From Flavobacterium aquicola (GTDB taxonomy: Bacteria; Bacteroidota; Bacteroidia; Flavobacteriales; Flavobacteriaceae): a DNA stretch of 64,000 nt. The stretch covers positions 62,001-126,000 of the forward strand of contig NZ_QUNI01000003.1 of NCBI RefSeq assembly GCF_003385115.1, in the 5' to 3' direction. Below the pieces are notes generated by a model that was given only the letters and a program-made list of their open reading frames with translations, was not told the origin of the DNA and ran no database searches. Shown one piece after another: positions 1 to 8,194 of the stretch; positions within the stretch are counted from its first letter, which is position 1, and each line of letters starts with the position of its first letter. The position numbers and the translations under genes are program-made.

Positions 1-892
1 TGAAGAATGAGATAGAAAGTAATAATAGAATTAAAGGAAGGCTTATCAAAAGAAGCAGTCTTTTGACAGCTGTCGAAATGTCGATTTTATTTTTCCAAAC
101 GGCAATTAAAGTACAAATTGTCAAAAAATAATTAATCGGATTGTTATAAAAAAAGCCTCCAAAAAACTCTCTAAAAAAACCGGAAACATTGATTCCTCTG
201 TTAATTGTGACTCTTTGACTGTGAAAGGTATAGGTTATAAAATGATTTTCGATGTTCCAAATTAAAATTGGCGAAATAATGAGCAAAGTAATCAGAACTG
301 CTAAATACAGATAACCATTTTTTAGTAAAGCTCTTTGGTAGCATAAAATGTACAACCCAAAACCAGCCCATAAAAAGATCCCGTGAATTTTGCTCATAAT
401 ACACAATCCGCTGAATAAACCGAAAAGGATCAGATGTTTGTTAAGTTTTTTAGGTTCGGCAGTTTCGGAAACAATTTGAATTAAAAAGCGAATACTAATC
501 AGCCAAAAAAATAATTGTGGAGAGTCCGGCAAAATAAATACTCCTGCAATTATGCTGGAATACAAGGAACCTGAATAAAGCAACGAGGCGATTAAACCCG
601 CTTTTTTATTTTTAATTCTTTCGCAGATGCGATAAATCAAATAAGTATTAACTGCACCAAAAATAATTGATCCCAAACGAACAAAAAACTCATTGGTGAA
701 ATAGAGATTAAAAGTTGTCAGCCGAATTAACAAGGCAACCATTGGTGGATGGTCAAAATAATTCCATTGCAGATGTTGGGCATACGTCAGATAATACACT
801 TCGTCGTTGCCCAAGCCTATTGATACGGCTATAATGCATCTAGTGATTGTTGCCAGTGCTATAATTAAGATTAACTGTTGATTTTCTTTCAT
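1..892 (-). CDS. GT39/PMT-type membrane glycosyltransferase (3' end beyond window)
   Basis: The frame is open from an ATG at 892 to the window edge, giving about 297 residues of a multi-spanning membrane protein. Near the N-terminus, after the first hydrophobic helix, lies GNDEVYY, followed by a DHPPM motif. This loop layout is typical of the dolichyl/undecaprenyl-phosphate-mannose transferase family (PMT_2, ArnT-like), where the acidic residue is catalytic and the enzyme moves a sugar from a polyprenyl carrier to a lipid or protein on the outer face of the inner membrane. The start overlaps the stop of the upstream GtrA gene by one base (TAATG), so the two are probably translationally coupled. 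The substrate cannot be read from the sequence. The C-terminal part is missing. Confidence 0.8.
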   Translation of the reverse strand, partial: MKENQQLILIIALATITRCIIAVSIGLGNDEVYYLTYAQHLQWNYFDHPPMVALLIRLTTFNLYFTNEFFVRLGSIIFGAVNTYLIYRICERIKNKKAGLIASLLYSGSLYSSIIAGVFILPDSPQLFFWLISIRFLIQIVSETAEPKKLNKHLILFGLFSGLCIMSKIHGIFLWAGFGLYILCYQRALLKNGYLYLAVLITLLIISPILIWNIENHFITYTFHSQRVTINRGINVSGFFREFFGGFFYNNPINYFLTICTLIAVWKNKIDISTAVKRLLLLISLPLILLLLSISFF

Positions 893-1269
893 TATAATTT
901 AAAGGTGTACAATGAGTTTGCGGTAAAATTCCAGACGAAAACAATTATTGTTACGATTGCTTTGCAAACATAGAAATTGATTTTGGTATTTTTTTGAAGT
1001 AAATAAAGAAATGAGGTATTCAATAAAAAACCGATAATGGAGATAATCAGAAAGCTTAAAAATTGAGTGGCAAGATGGTTATCTGTATTGTGAAAAGTGA
1101 AATATTTATTCAGAAAATAATTGTTGACAACACCAAAAAGAAATCCAAATGAATTGGAAAGGTATTTGTTAAGCAACAATTTTTCTTTACAAAACCAAGT
1201 TATTGAGAAATCTATCAGGAGTCCGGAAAACCCAACCAATCCAAATTTAAAAAATTTAATAAGATCCAT
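892..1269 (-). CDS. GtrA-like small membrane protein
   Basis: This 125-residue protein has four predicted hydrophobic helices. It begins with the FFKFGLVGFSG pattern and has a central FLFGVVNNYFLNKYFTF segment, both typical of the GtrA/DPMS family. Members help move polyprenyl-phosphate-linked sugars across the inner membrane and usually work with a PMT or GT2 partner. Here it overlaps the GT39-like gene by one base and the PAP2 phosphatase gene upstream by 14 bases, so the three read as one operon: phosphatase, flippase-like helper, transferase. No GT2 polyprenyl-sugar synthase is visible in the window. It may lie beyond the left edge. Confidence 0.85.
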   Translation of the reverse strand: MDLIKFFKFGLVGFSGLLIDFSITWFCKEKLLLNKYLSNSFGFLFGVVNNYFLNKYFTFHNTDNHLATQFLSFLIISIIGFLLNTSFLYLLQKNTKINFYVCKAIVTIIVFVWNFTANSLYTFKL

Positions 1270-1984
1270 TTATTTTTGGTTTATGCTGAGTTTTAAAATT
1301 GTGCATCGTTAAGTTGTATTGCCTTGTAATTTGAATACCCGCTTTTTTGATCTTGAATTTATTTTTTCTGTACCATAAAATACTGAAAGTACCTGATAGA
1401 ATGCCTAAAGTAGCTCCCGCCAATACATCAATTGGGAAATGATGGGCCAGATAAATTCGGGAATATCCTATCGCCATTGCAAATAACAATGAAAAAGCCC
1501 AGATATGTCTTGTTTTAAAATAATTTGTAAAAACGGTCACCATTGCAAATGCCGAAGCGGTATGACCAGAAGGGAAACTTCGAAATCCAATTCTGCAATT
1601 TGAAAAAGTGTCCAAATAATAGCTATAATGTAGGGATTCGAAATATACGCTAGGCCTAGGCGACATAACAAAATGTTTTATGATTTGGGATAAAATTCCA
1701 GAACTTAAATAGCCAAGGAGCAAAAGCACCCCTAATTCTCTATGTTTTTTAAAGGAAAGCATGATAACCACAAATAGCAATAAAGTGAAAAGGCCATCTC
1801 CGCAAATAGTAATGTTTTGAAAAAAGATTGTTAGTGAAGCTGAGTGGAAGACATTCAAAATGATGAAACTATTAGCTTTTGTATTAGTGCATAAAAAGAA
1901 AACAGCAGAGATAGTCAAGAGCAAACTTGCAATATAAAAAAAGTTGTTTTTGTCTATTATTTCTAAAAGTCTTTTCATTTTCAT
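1256..1984 (-). CDS. PAP2-family lipid phosphatase, copy 1
   Basis: This 242-residue membrane protein carries all three motifs of the type-2 phosphatidic acid phosphatase family in order: K-x6-RP (KHFVMSPRP), PSGH (SFPSGHTAS) and SR-x5-H-x3-D (SRIYLAHHFPID). The histidines of motifs 2 and 3 and the arginines are the known catalytic set, so the enzyme should be active on a lipid phosphate or pyrophosphate such as undecaprenyl pyrophosphate or a lipid A phosphate. It overlaps the GtrA gene by 14 bases, pointing to a role in polyprenyl-linked sugar transfer. It is a close paralogue of the gene at 2274-2987. An 18-T run lies about 100 bases upstream. Confidence 0.88.
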   Translation of the reverse strand: MKMKRLLEIIDKNNFFYIASLLLTISAVFFLCTNTKANSFIILNVFHSASLTIFFQNITICGDGLFTLLLFVVIMLSFKKHRELGVLLLLGYLSSGILSQIIKHFVMSPRPSVYFESLHYSYYLDTFSNCRIGFRSFPSGHTASAFAMVTVFTNYFKTRHIWAFSLLFAMAIGYSRIYLAHHFPIDVLAGATLGILSGTFSILWYRKNKFKIKKAGIQITRQYNLTMHNFKTQHKPKINGSY

Positions 1985-2083
1985 AAAATTAATATATGGT
2001 AAAAATAGACTCTTGCTGTTTTTAATGGTTGAAATTTAGATTATTAAAATTCAATAAAATTGTAAATATATTGTAAAAAAGTA

Positions 2084-2101
2084 TTTTTTTTTTTTTTTTT
2101 T
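2084..2101. repeat. 18-base poly-T tract upstream of PAP2 copy 1
   Basis: An uninterrupted run of 18 T lies about 100 bp before the start codon of the minus-strand phosphatase, within the region where its promoter should be. Such homopolymers slip during replication and can alter promoter spacing. Length errors in the assembly are also common at such tracts. Confidence 0.8.
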
Positions 2102-2273
2102 GATAATCAATGTCCTAGCCCAGATTACTTTTTCAATTCGCTATAGAGTTTGTAATCTGTATAAAAAAAGTTAACAACTCTTTCTAGGTCTAAGCACTTT
2201 CTTGAAATTATTGGCTAATAATAAGTGTTAAATCAGTTACAAGTCAAGACAGAAAATCTAAGTAATCCAAACA

Positions 2274-2987
2274 TTAAATATTCGCCTTTGGTTTGTCTTG
2301 CGTTTTAAAATTTTGCATCCTTAATAGAAGTTTCTGTGTAAGTTGAATTATTATTTTGTTGATTTTGATTTTGTTTTTACTGTACCATAGAATGCAGAAA
2401 GTGCCTGATAAAACTCCAATTATTGCACCAGCCAAAACATCAATAAGGAAGTGTTGAGCCAAATAAATACGTGAATAGCCTATTGTAACTGCAAACAATA
2501 ATAACAAAGGATACAAGTATCTTTTTTTAAAATAATTTGTAAGAATGGTACTCATTGCAAATACTGAAGCCGTATGACCAGAAGGGAAACTACGATAACT
2601 TTTGATTTTTAAAAAAGTATCTAGATGATAGTTGGGATGATAATATGCAAAATAGGCATTAGGTCTTGGAGAGAAAACAAAATTCTTTATGATTTGAGAT
2701 AAAATACCAGAACTTAAATAGCCAATCAATAAAAGCAACCCTAATTCTCTATGCTTTTTAAAAAAGAACATGATAATTGCAAATAGTATTAAGGTAAAAA
2801 GACCATCTCCGCAATAAGTAATATTTTTAAAAAAGATTGTTAAGGCAGTTGAATGGAAACTATTCATAAGCACAAACCCCTCAGCTCTAGAATAGATGCA
2901 TAAAAAAAGACTGCAAGCGATAATTAATAGTAAAACACTAATGTAAAAGAAATTATTTTTAGTTATTATTTCTGTAAGGCTCTTCAT
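2274..2987 (-). CDS. PAP2-family lipid phosphatase, copy 2
   Basis: This 237-residue paralogue of the neighbouring phosphatase has the same topology and the same three motifs (KNFVFSPRP, SFPSGHTAS, SRIYLAQHFLID), so the catalytic residues are kept. Similarity extends into the C-terminal tail (NFKTQ-KPK in both) and into the 5' flank, which shows a tandem segmental duplication rather than an independent gene. It is separated from copy 1 by about 290 bp, so it probably has its own promoter. Differences cluster in the loop before PSGH, which may change substrate choice; that is inference. Confidence 0.87.
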   Translation of the reverse strand: MKSLTEIITKNNFFYISVLLLIIACSLFLCIYSRAEGFVLMNSFHSTALTIFFKNITYCGDGLFTLILFAIIMFFFKKHRELGLLLLIGYLSSGILSQIIKNFVFSPRPNAYFAYYHPNYHLDTFLKIKSYRSFPSGHTASVFAMSTILTNYFKKRYLYPLLLLFAVTIGYSRIYLAQHFLIDVLAGAIIGVLSGTFCILWYSKNKIKINKIIIQLTQKLLLRMQNFKTQDKPKANI

Positions 2988-3118
2988 TTTTTATAAAGTT
3001 AATGATGCTAAAAATAGATTCTTATTATTTTTAACGTTTGAAAAATTAGATTATTAAAATGTCGCTAAATTATAAAATTAATGTTAAAAATTAATTTTAA
3101 TTTTAAAACGAATGCCCT

Positions 3119-3178
3119 AGCCCAGATTGCTTCGTTCGTGTGAAGTGGAATCCTTTTTGTTTTTTCTTTAAAGTTTTT
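3119..3178 (+). repeat. Dispersed palindromic repeat A, left half (copy A1)
   Basis: The stretch from AGCCCAGATTGCTTCG to the T-rich part after GAATCC matches the left half of the repeat seen complete at 24828-24929. The right half is absent or strongly diverged. It lies at the outer edge of the duplicated PAP2 unit, and a worse copy of the same start is visible near 2117 in front of PAP2 copy 1. Confidence 0.6.
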
Positions 3179-4398
3179 AGAAAAAAGCCTTATCGGCTGA
3201 ATACTGGGCTTTTATAGAGATTGTCAAAGTAGTCTGGTAACGATTTGGTAACGGTGCTTATTGCTTTGTATTTCAATATGTTTCCATTTGCTCCCGACAA
3301 ATATACATAAAAATATTTTTGTAAAATATAGCAAGATTTTCAATATTCCTAATACTGTCGTCGACTATATAGAGATAAGTGGATGTTATGAGTGTCCCTG
3401 AAAACAAATTAAAGAAATAAGAAATGGATTGTATGCTTTATTTAATAGAAAATGAAAGCAAATAATAAAAGTAGCCCTAACGGCACAATTTTCGAACCAT
3501 TTTATAGGCGATAAAAAAATCAACAATAATTGACAATAATGTTGGAATTTAAAAGAACAAGAAACATTTAAAGATATGATAAATTAATAAGACACAAACA
3601 TAACTGCCACAAAAATCCAATTCGAAGGGATTGGCTTTTTTGTTGTTTTTTTTAACTTGTTCCAATTTTAGAATATTCTAATTTGAGTTCAATGTTATGA
3701 TTTTATATTTCTGAATTCAAAGAATGTGACAAGGGAATAACAAAAAGAAGTTATAGAACACATAATTAACATATGTTGTTTTGAAGGGAATATAAAGGGA
3801 AGTCTATTTTAAACTAAATAAAAACTCAATGTTAGTTAGAGTCAAGTTCCCGCCCGCTAGGTAATGCGTCACACAAATTTAAGCTTCTAATTTAAATAAA
3901 ATATTTTTTTAGAACTAAAGAATGTCATAAAAAGGGACTTCTTAATTTTTCTAACAGTGGGTAATCTAGAAAAATCTAACAAGTTTATTGATGATTTTTA
4001 TAAGATAGTTTGTGATAATGATAATCTTTAAAGTAAATGAATTTTAAATTCTTCTTATTATTATCGGTTCCGTTTTATTATAATTATCGTTGAAAAGAGG
4101 GGAATTGAATCCATGACCTCAGTGTTATGAAAATTGAAATTTGTTCTTTTTAAAATTATATCTTAATGATTTTTAATATTTTATATTTTGTATAAAAATC
4201 GCCTCAGTGATGTTTTTTGGATTTTCCTCACTTGAGTATTTATAGCCATCCAAATTATTTTGGGCTTTAGTGATAAATTATTTTATTAATATAAAATTTC
4301 AATAACGTCGTAAACGTTTAAAAAAAAGGAAAAGAAAAAGAGGATAATTTTTGTGTCTCAAATTAACTTTGAATTGCACAACAAAAACCCGCCCTCTT
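3179..4398. other. Long gene-poor stretch
   Basis: No convincing reading frame is present on either strand over about 1.2 kb. The sequence is AT-rich, with only short fragments that look like decayed coding DNA. The one structured item is the tRNA-like fragment at 4092-4133. The last ~50 bases before 4399 form the purine-rich leader of the dead IS4-type transposase. Confidence 0.6.
4092..4133 (-). other. tRNA 3'-half-like fragment, possible old attachment site
   Basis: Read on the minus strand, the segment gives a CAT-anticodon-like loop (TTTCATAAC), an AGGTC variable-region-like piece and a T-arm-like GGATTCAATTCC. The 5' half of a tRNA is absent. Fragments with only the 3' half of a tRNA are typical of attachment sites left by tyrosine-recombinase elements that insert into tRNA genes. 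The T-stem closing pair is already mismatched. No second copy is visible in the window. Confidence 0.35.
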
Positions 4399-5567
4399 AT
4401 GGCAAATATAACTTTGTTTTCTCAAATAATTTCAAAATTAGACCGTTCAAAATTCAATAAAATAGTTTCCAGGAAAGAAACCGACAAGCATAATAAAGGA
4501 TTCAATAGTTGGAATCATTTAATTTCAATGCTTTTCTGCCAGTTTGCCAAGAGTCAGTCTGTTCGAGATATCAGTAACGGACTTCGTTCTGCCACAGGGA
4601 ACTTAAACCATCTTGGAATCAATAAAGCTCCCTCAAAATCTTCGATTAGTTATCAAAATAAAAATCGTTCTCACGAACTCTTCAAAAAATATTATTTTGA
4701 ATTACTCCAAAGTTTAGGACAGCATCCCAAATTTAAACAAGTTAAATTCAGAATAAAGTCAAAGATTTTTTTATTGAACTCAACTACCATTAGTTTATGC
4801 TTAAGTTTGTTTGATTGGGCAAAATACAAAAAAGCCAAAGGAGCTGTTAAAATGCACACACTGCTTGATTTTGATGGTAATTTACCTGCTTACATCAATA
4901 TTACCAACGGTAAAACAGCTGATAATAAAGGAGCTTATGAAATTCCACTTTTAAAAGACAGTGTGATTGTTGCTAACCGCTTTTATAATGACTTTTCTCT
5001 TTTAAATATCTGGGATAGCAACGAAGTTTTTTTTTTAATTAGACACAAAGAGAACTTACAATATATCACAGTATAAGAAAATGAGTTGCCCGAAAATCGT
5101 CATCAGCATATTATGAAAGACGAATTGATTGAATTGAAAAATGAGCCTTCAAAAACAAAATATCCAAAAAATTACGGCGTGTAGCGGTATGAGATGAACA
5201 AAATGAACAAATTATAGAGCTTATTACAAATCAGTTTTATTGGTCACCCAAAACTATTGGTGAGTTATACAAAAGCAGATGGCAAGTAGAAATCTTTTTT
5301 AGAGACATAAAGCAGTTACTTCACATAAAATCATTTATGGGAACATCCGAAAATGCTGTTATGATTCAAATCTGGACGACTTTAATTACTATTCCCATCC
5401 TAAAAGCATTAAAAGCGCAATCAAAATTTGATTGGTATCTATCCAATTTAGTAGCTTTTATACGTTTGAATTTTTTCGTTAAAATTGACCTGCAAAAATG
5501 GTTGGATAAACCTTTTGAAGAACACATAGGACCTCCTCCAGAAAATATACAGGGGGTTCTCTTTTAG
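4399..5567 (+). pseudogene. IS4-type transposase (DUF4372 N-domain), inactivated
   Basis: The translation reads as an IS4-family transposase across three segments. Frame 1 runs from the ATG at 4399 to a TAA at 5074-5076 and continues beyond it to about 5170. A frameshift follows, and frame 3 then carries the C-terminal part through a TGA at 5190-5192 to 5567. The N-terminal FCQFAKSQSVRDISNG segment and the C-terminal YKSRWQVEIFFRDIKQ (Y-R-E motif) are clear. From memory of the family the first catalytic aspartate stands in LDSTT and the second in ADRFYNDF; here these read LNSTT and ANRFYNDF, so both are asparagine. The element is therefore dead by at least five independent lesions. No terminal inverted repeats could be assigned. 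Confidence 0.85.
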
Positions 5568-5738
5568 AAAATGACCATTTCAAAGTATAAACTCAATGAA
5601 ATGGGCAGATTTTATATACCGTAATTTTATTTAGGACGGGATTGATAAAATTTATAAAGTGTTAACTTTTTCTAAGATGATAATTTTGACATGTTAAGTT
5701 TTTTTTAAATGACACTAAAAATGAATTCAAAATAAAAA

Positions 5739-5930
5739 TTATTTAAACTTAAACTGTTGTGGTACATTATGCAGAAAGTCATATAAAGCTGTATTGATGT
5801 AATTTTTTTTTCCTATTTTATGTAAAGCCACTAATTTACGTTCTATAAGTTGTTCTAAATGTTTTGAGGCTGTTTGTCTGTTAATATCCACATCGAACTC
5901 TAGAATTGAAGCTTTTAATAAAATTGTCAA
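5739..5930 (-). pseudogene. C-terminal winged-helix remnant of a Fic-family protein
   Basis: The 63-residue frame contains DINRQTASKHLEQLIERKLV followed by KIGKKNYINTALYDFL. This matches the winged-helix tail that many Bacteroidota Fic (AMPylase) proteins carry after the HPFxxGNGR catalytic domain. The catalytic domain is not present upstream in any frame, so this is the stump of a lost gene rather than a working protein. A free-standing small HTH protein is a weaker alternative, because the frame starts in the middle of the first helix. Confidence 0.5.
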
Positions 5931-6348
5931 ACACCAATTTTTTACTACCTCAATATTTAGCTAACAAAGAGCAACTTGAAACTGTTTTGAAAATCGGTGT
6001 GCCAACATATAACAGCATATGCCCTAAGCTTTTATTATATGGAAATGCTCCATCTAGAAGTATTTTAAGGAAAACCTTTGGATATTAATCATTACAAAAC
6101 CCATTTCGAAAGTCAAAAGATATTGAGAATGACCCAAAATCGCCAAAATAGATGTACGGAGTATAAATAAGAGAAAAAAGCAAAACCTAATACCAGATTT
6201 TATTCTGGTATTAGGTTTTTAGTATTACATTCAAAATTATGTATTCTTACTTTATTTCGATTTTATCTAACTATCTTAACTGTTTCATTTTTAGTTGTAA
6301 TTATTTAAATGGGACTTTTTATTATAAAAGAATTGTGATAGAAACATG
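5931..6348. other. Gene-poor stretch with one terminator
   Basis: A 60-codon open frame on the plus strand (5906-6088) shows no recognisable family, has no ribosome-binding context and overlaps the Fic remnant. The only clear element is the terminator hairpin at 6182-6220. Confidence 0.5.
6182..6220. terminator. Bidirectional intrinsic terminator
   Basis: A 16-bp perfect stem (AAAACCTAATACCAGA with its complement) around a 6-base loop has T-runs on both strands. It lies downstream of the minus-strand glycosyltransferase and can end its transcript. Confidence 0.85.
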
Positions 6349-7284
6349 TCACTTCACAATATTAAAAAAAGCTAAAAGACGTTTTAAAATGCTATTTTGA
6401 GTTCCATTTTCTGGTTCTGGCAAGTACAATGGGTCTAGGTTTCTATAATACTCCCAAAGCTGTTTATATGGAATTTTGGATAAATCACCATCATTTTGTT
6501 GCCATACTCCAGCCCAATGCACTAAGAAAACTGGATGATGCTTAGGGTGTATTAATCGGCCTTTATTAATTTTTGCTCTAGGCAAACCTGCCCAAAATTC
6601 CAACTTTATGCTACTTTTTTCCTCCCTTATGGCATCGCTTAAAAAGAAACTAAATAAACTTCCATAATTATAACCAGAAGTAACTATCAGAAAGTTTAAA
6701 AATGGCTGCTCCATGCAAAACAAAGTCATATGCTCTTTTAATGCCAAGGCTTCTTCTACTTGACTAAGAACCCAGTTTATAGACAAAGTTTTTTTTGTGC
6801 TTACTATAAAACCTGTATTTGCGGCATATTCAATTTGTGATTTATTTAATTTATTTTTAGCATAAATGGAATCTTTCCAAACCCATCCTCGGATTTCAGC
6901 TATATTAGAGTGCGAAGTAAATATTTTGCAATGAGTTAGATTTGCCCAAACAAAAGATAAGCTATCAAGCACAACAGTATCGATGTCTATATATATGAAT
7001 TGTTCAAAAGCGCCCTCCCAAGTCACAAGTTTTCGATAGGCGCCTACTACATTACCATGAAATTTAACACTAATAGAATCGCAAGTCTCTAACAGTAGCT
7101 GATTGTCAAAAACACGAAAATGATAAACATCTTTTAATGCCTCAATTTGTTTAAAATCATTGTCGTAAGGAATTAAGCATAATGGCAATTCTTTGTTGTG
7201 AACTCTAAAACTGTTTAAAAAAGTAATGGTCATATCCAATACTCTATTGTTTGACATAAAATATACACCTTGTTTGATATTCAT
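6349..7284 (-). CDS. GT-A-fold glycosyltransferase-like protein
   Basis: This 311-residue soluble protein has an N-terminal GVYFMSNNRVLDMTITFLNS segment and FIYIDIDTVVLDSL near residue 95. The latter is a hydrophobic strand ending in a DxD-type metal/nucleotide-sugar motif, as in GT-A transferases. A late HPVFLVHWAGVW block supplies the histidine often seen in GT8-like enzymes. The exact family was not recognised; donor and acceptor are unknown. It starts at the edge of the 540-bp region that also holds the start of the precursor peptide gene, and the two are divergent. A link to the export cluster is plausible from position only. A short C-terminal basic/aromatic tail could bind the membrane. 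Confidence 0.7.
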   Translation of the reverse strand: MNIKQGVYFMSNNRVLDMTITFLNSFRVHNKELPLCLIPYDNDFKQIEALKDVYHFRVFDNQLLLETCDSISVKFHGNVVGAYRKLVTWEGAFEQFIYIDIDTVVLDSLSFVWANLTHCKIFTSHSNIAEIRGWVWKDSIYAKNKLNKSQIEYAANTGFIVSTKKTLSINWVLSQVEEALALKEHMTLFCMEQPFLNFLIVTSGYNYGSLFSFFLSDAIREEKSSIKLEFWAGLPRAKINKGRLIHPKHHPVFLVHWAGVWQQNDGDLSKIPYKQLWEYYRNLDPLYLPEPENGTQNSILKRLLAFFNIVK

Positions 7285-7826
7285 AATAATTTTATATAGA
7301 TTTTATTCATTGATTAACTTTAAAAAAAAACTTTAGTCACTTTTTATTAGTTCTACACAATTTTTTTAAATTTTAGTTCTTAATTTAAAATCACAATATG
7401 ATCTTTATCTGCTCGATAAACATTATAAATATAAGTTTATGGTGCTTCACTTTGTTGATTAATTACCATGAACACTTTTTTATAAATAAGTCTTATGCTT
7501 AAGTTGGTGAATTTATGCAAATTAATATGAATGATAGTAATTCTATTTCGTTCGTTTTCTAAATGCATAGAGGGTTTTATGGTACTAAACTTAGGTGCCG
7601 TGTTTTTTGAAATAAATCAATTTGTTTTATAATTCTTGCTTTAATTTTTAGCAAAATAAATATTTTCGTAAAAAAATGTAAAATTAATCAAAAAAAACTT
7701 AATTTATCGAAAATAATGTTATTTATTTGTAAGTTTTTTTATCATCTCTTTTCAATCATGTGCACGTGATTGATATTGGATATGATAAGGGTAATTTTAT
7801 TAATATAAACTTAAAAATGAAAAAAA
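7285..7826. promoter_or_regulatory. Divergent control region between glycosyltransferase and precursor peptide
   Basis: This is about 540 bp of very AT-rich DNA without a supported gene. It must hold the promoters of the divergent genes at 7284 and 7827, but I see no clean TAnnTTTG element. The most structured site is the near-palindrome at 7753-7772. Confidence 0.5.
7753..7772. promoter_or_regulatory. 20-bp near-palindrome, candidate operator
   Basis: The sequence CAATCATGTGCACGTGATTG is symmetric at 18 of 20 positions around GTGCAC and lies 55 bp before the start of the precursor peptide gene. Its symmetry and GC-rich core stand out against the AT-rich surroundings. The binding protein is unknown. 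Confidence 0.45.
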
Positions 7827-8114
7827 ATGAAAAAAATGAATCTTTACAATTTAGAAAATGGCCTATCTAGAAGAGAAATGAGAAATATTATGGCAGGTAG
7901 CGGAGGAAATGGCACTTGGCAGGCTACACAGCCAATGTTATCCAGCGGGAGTGGCGGATATCCTCCCGCACCACAATATGCGCAGCCGATAAACAACCCT
8001 ATGGGAGCCGGCACAAATGCAGCAAATGAACAGAACGAGCTTTTATACTTTGCTCAAGCTGTATCAAATGGAATTCAAATGGGAATTAACGCAGTTAAAT
8101 CGTTAATTAAGTAG
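7827..8114 (+). CDS. Bacteriocin-like precursor peptide with Gly-Gly-type leader
   Basis: This 95-residue peptide begins with a short leader, NLENGLSRREMRNIMAG-SGG, that has the LS-x2-EM-x-N-I pattern of double-glycine leaders cut by C39 peptidases. Cleavage could follow Ala-Gly at 24 or Gly-Gly at 27. The mature part would be about 68-71 residues: a Gly/Ser/Pro/Asn-rich middle without cysteine (31-66), then an amphipathic-hydrophobic tail with a GIQMG (GxxxG) motif at 82-86. The tail looks membrane-active, and the lack of cysteine excludes thioether or disulfide types. A start at 7827 is chosen because the ATG at 7817 is out of frame; Met4 is an alternative. It is followed by a terminator hairpin and then by the export genes. 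It could be a bacteriocin or a signalling peptide. Confidence 0.78.
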   Translation: MKKMNLYNLENGLSRREMRNIMAGSGGNGTWQATQPMLSSGSGGYPPAPQYAQPINNPMGAGTNAANEQNELLYFAQAVSNGIQMGINAVKSLIK

Positions 8115-8151
8115 TAGATTAGTTTATAAAACTCTTAAAAAGAACAAATCT

Positions 8152-8180
8152 AGACCTGCAAATATTCTTTTTGCAGGTCT
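8152..8180 (+). terminator. Hairpin after precursor peptide gene, likely partial terminator
   Basis: A perfect 11-bp stem (AGACCTGCAAA with its complement) around a 7-base loop ends 14 bp before the CPBP start codon. The T-run is weak (TAATAAATT), so it may act as a leaky terminator or RNA 3'-end stabiliser that lets the peptide be made in excess over the downstream genes. Confidence 0.65.
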
Positions 8181-8194
8181 TAATAAATTAAGAT

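Noticed and set aside
5906..6088. 60-codon plus-strand frame
   Set aside because: No family resemblance was found and the start lies inside the opposite-strand Fic remnant; probably chance or decayed DNA.
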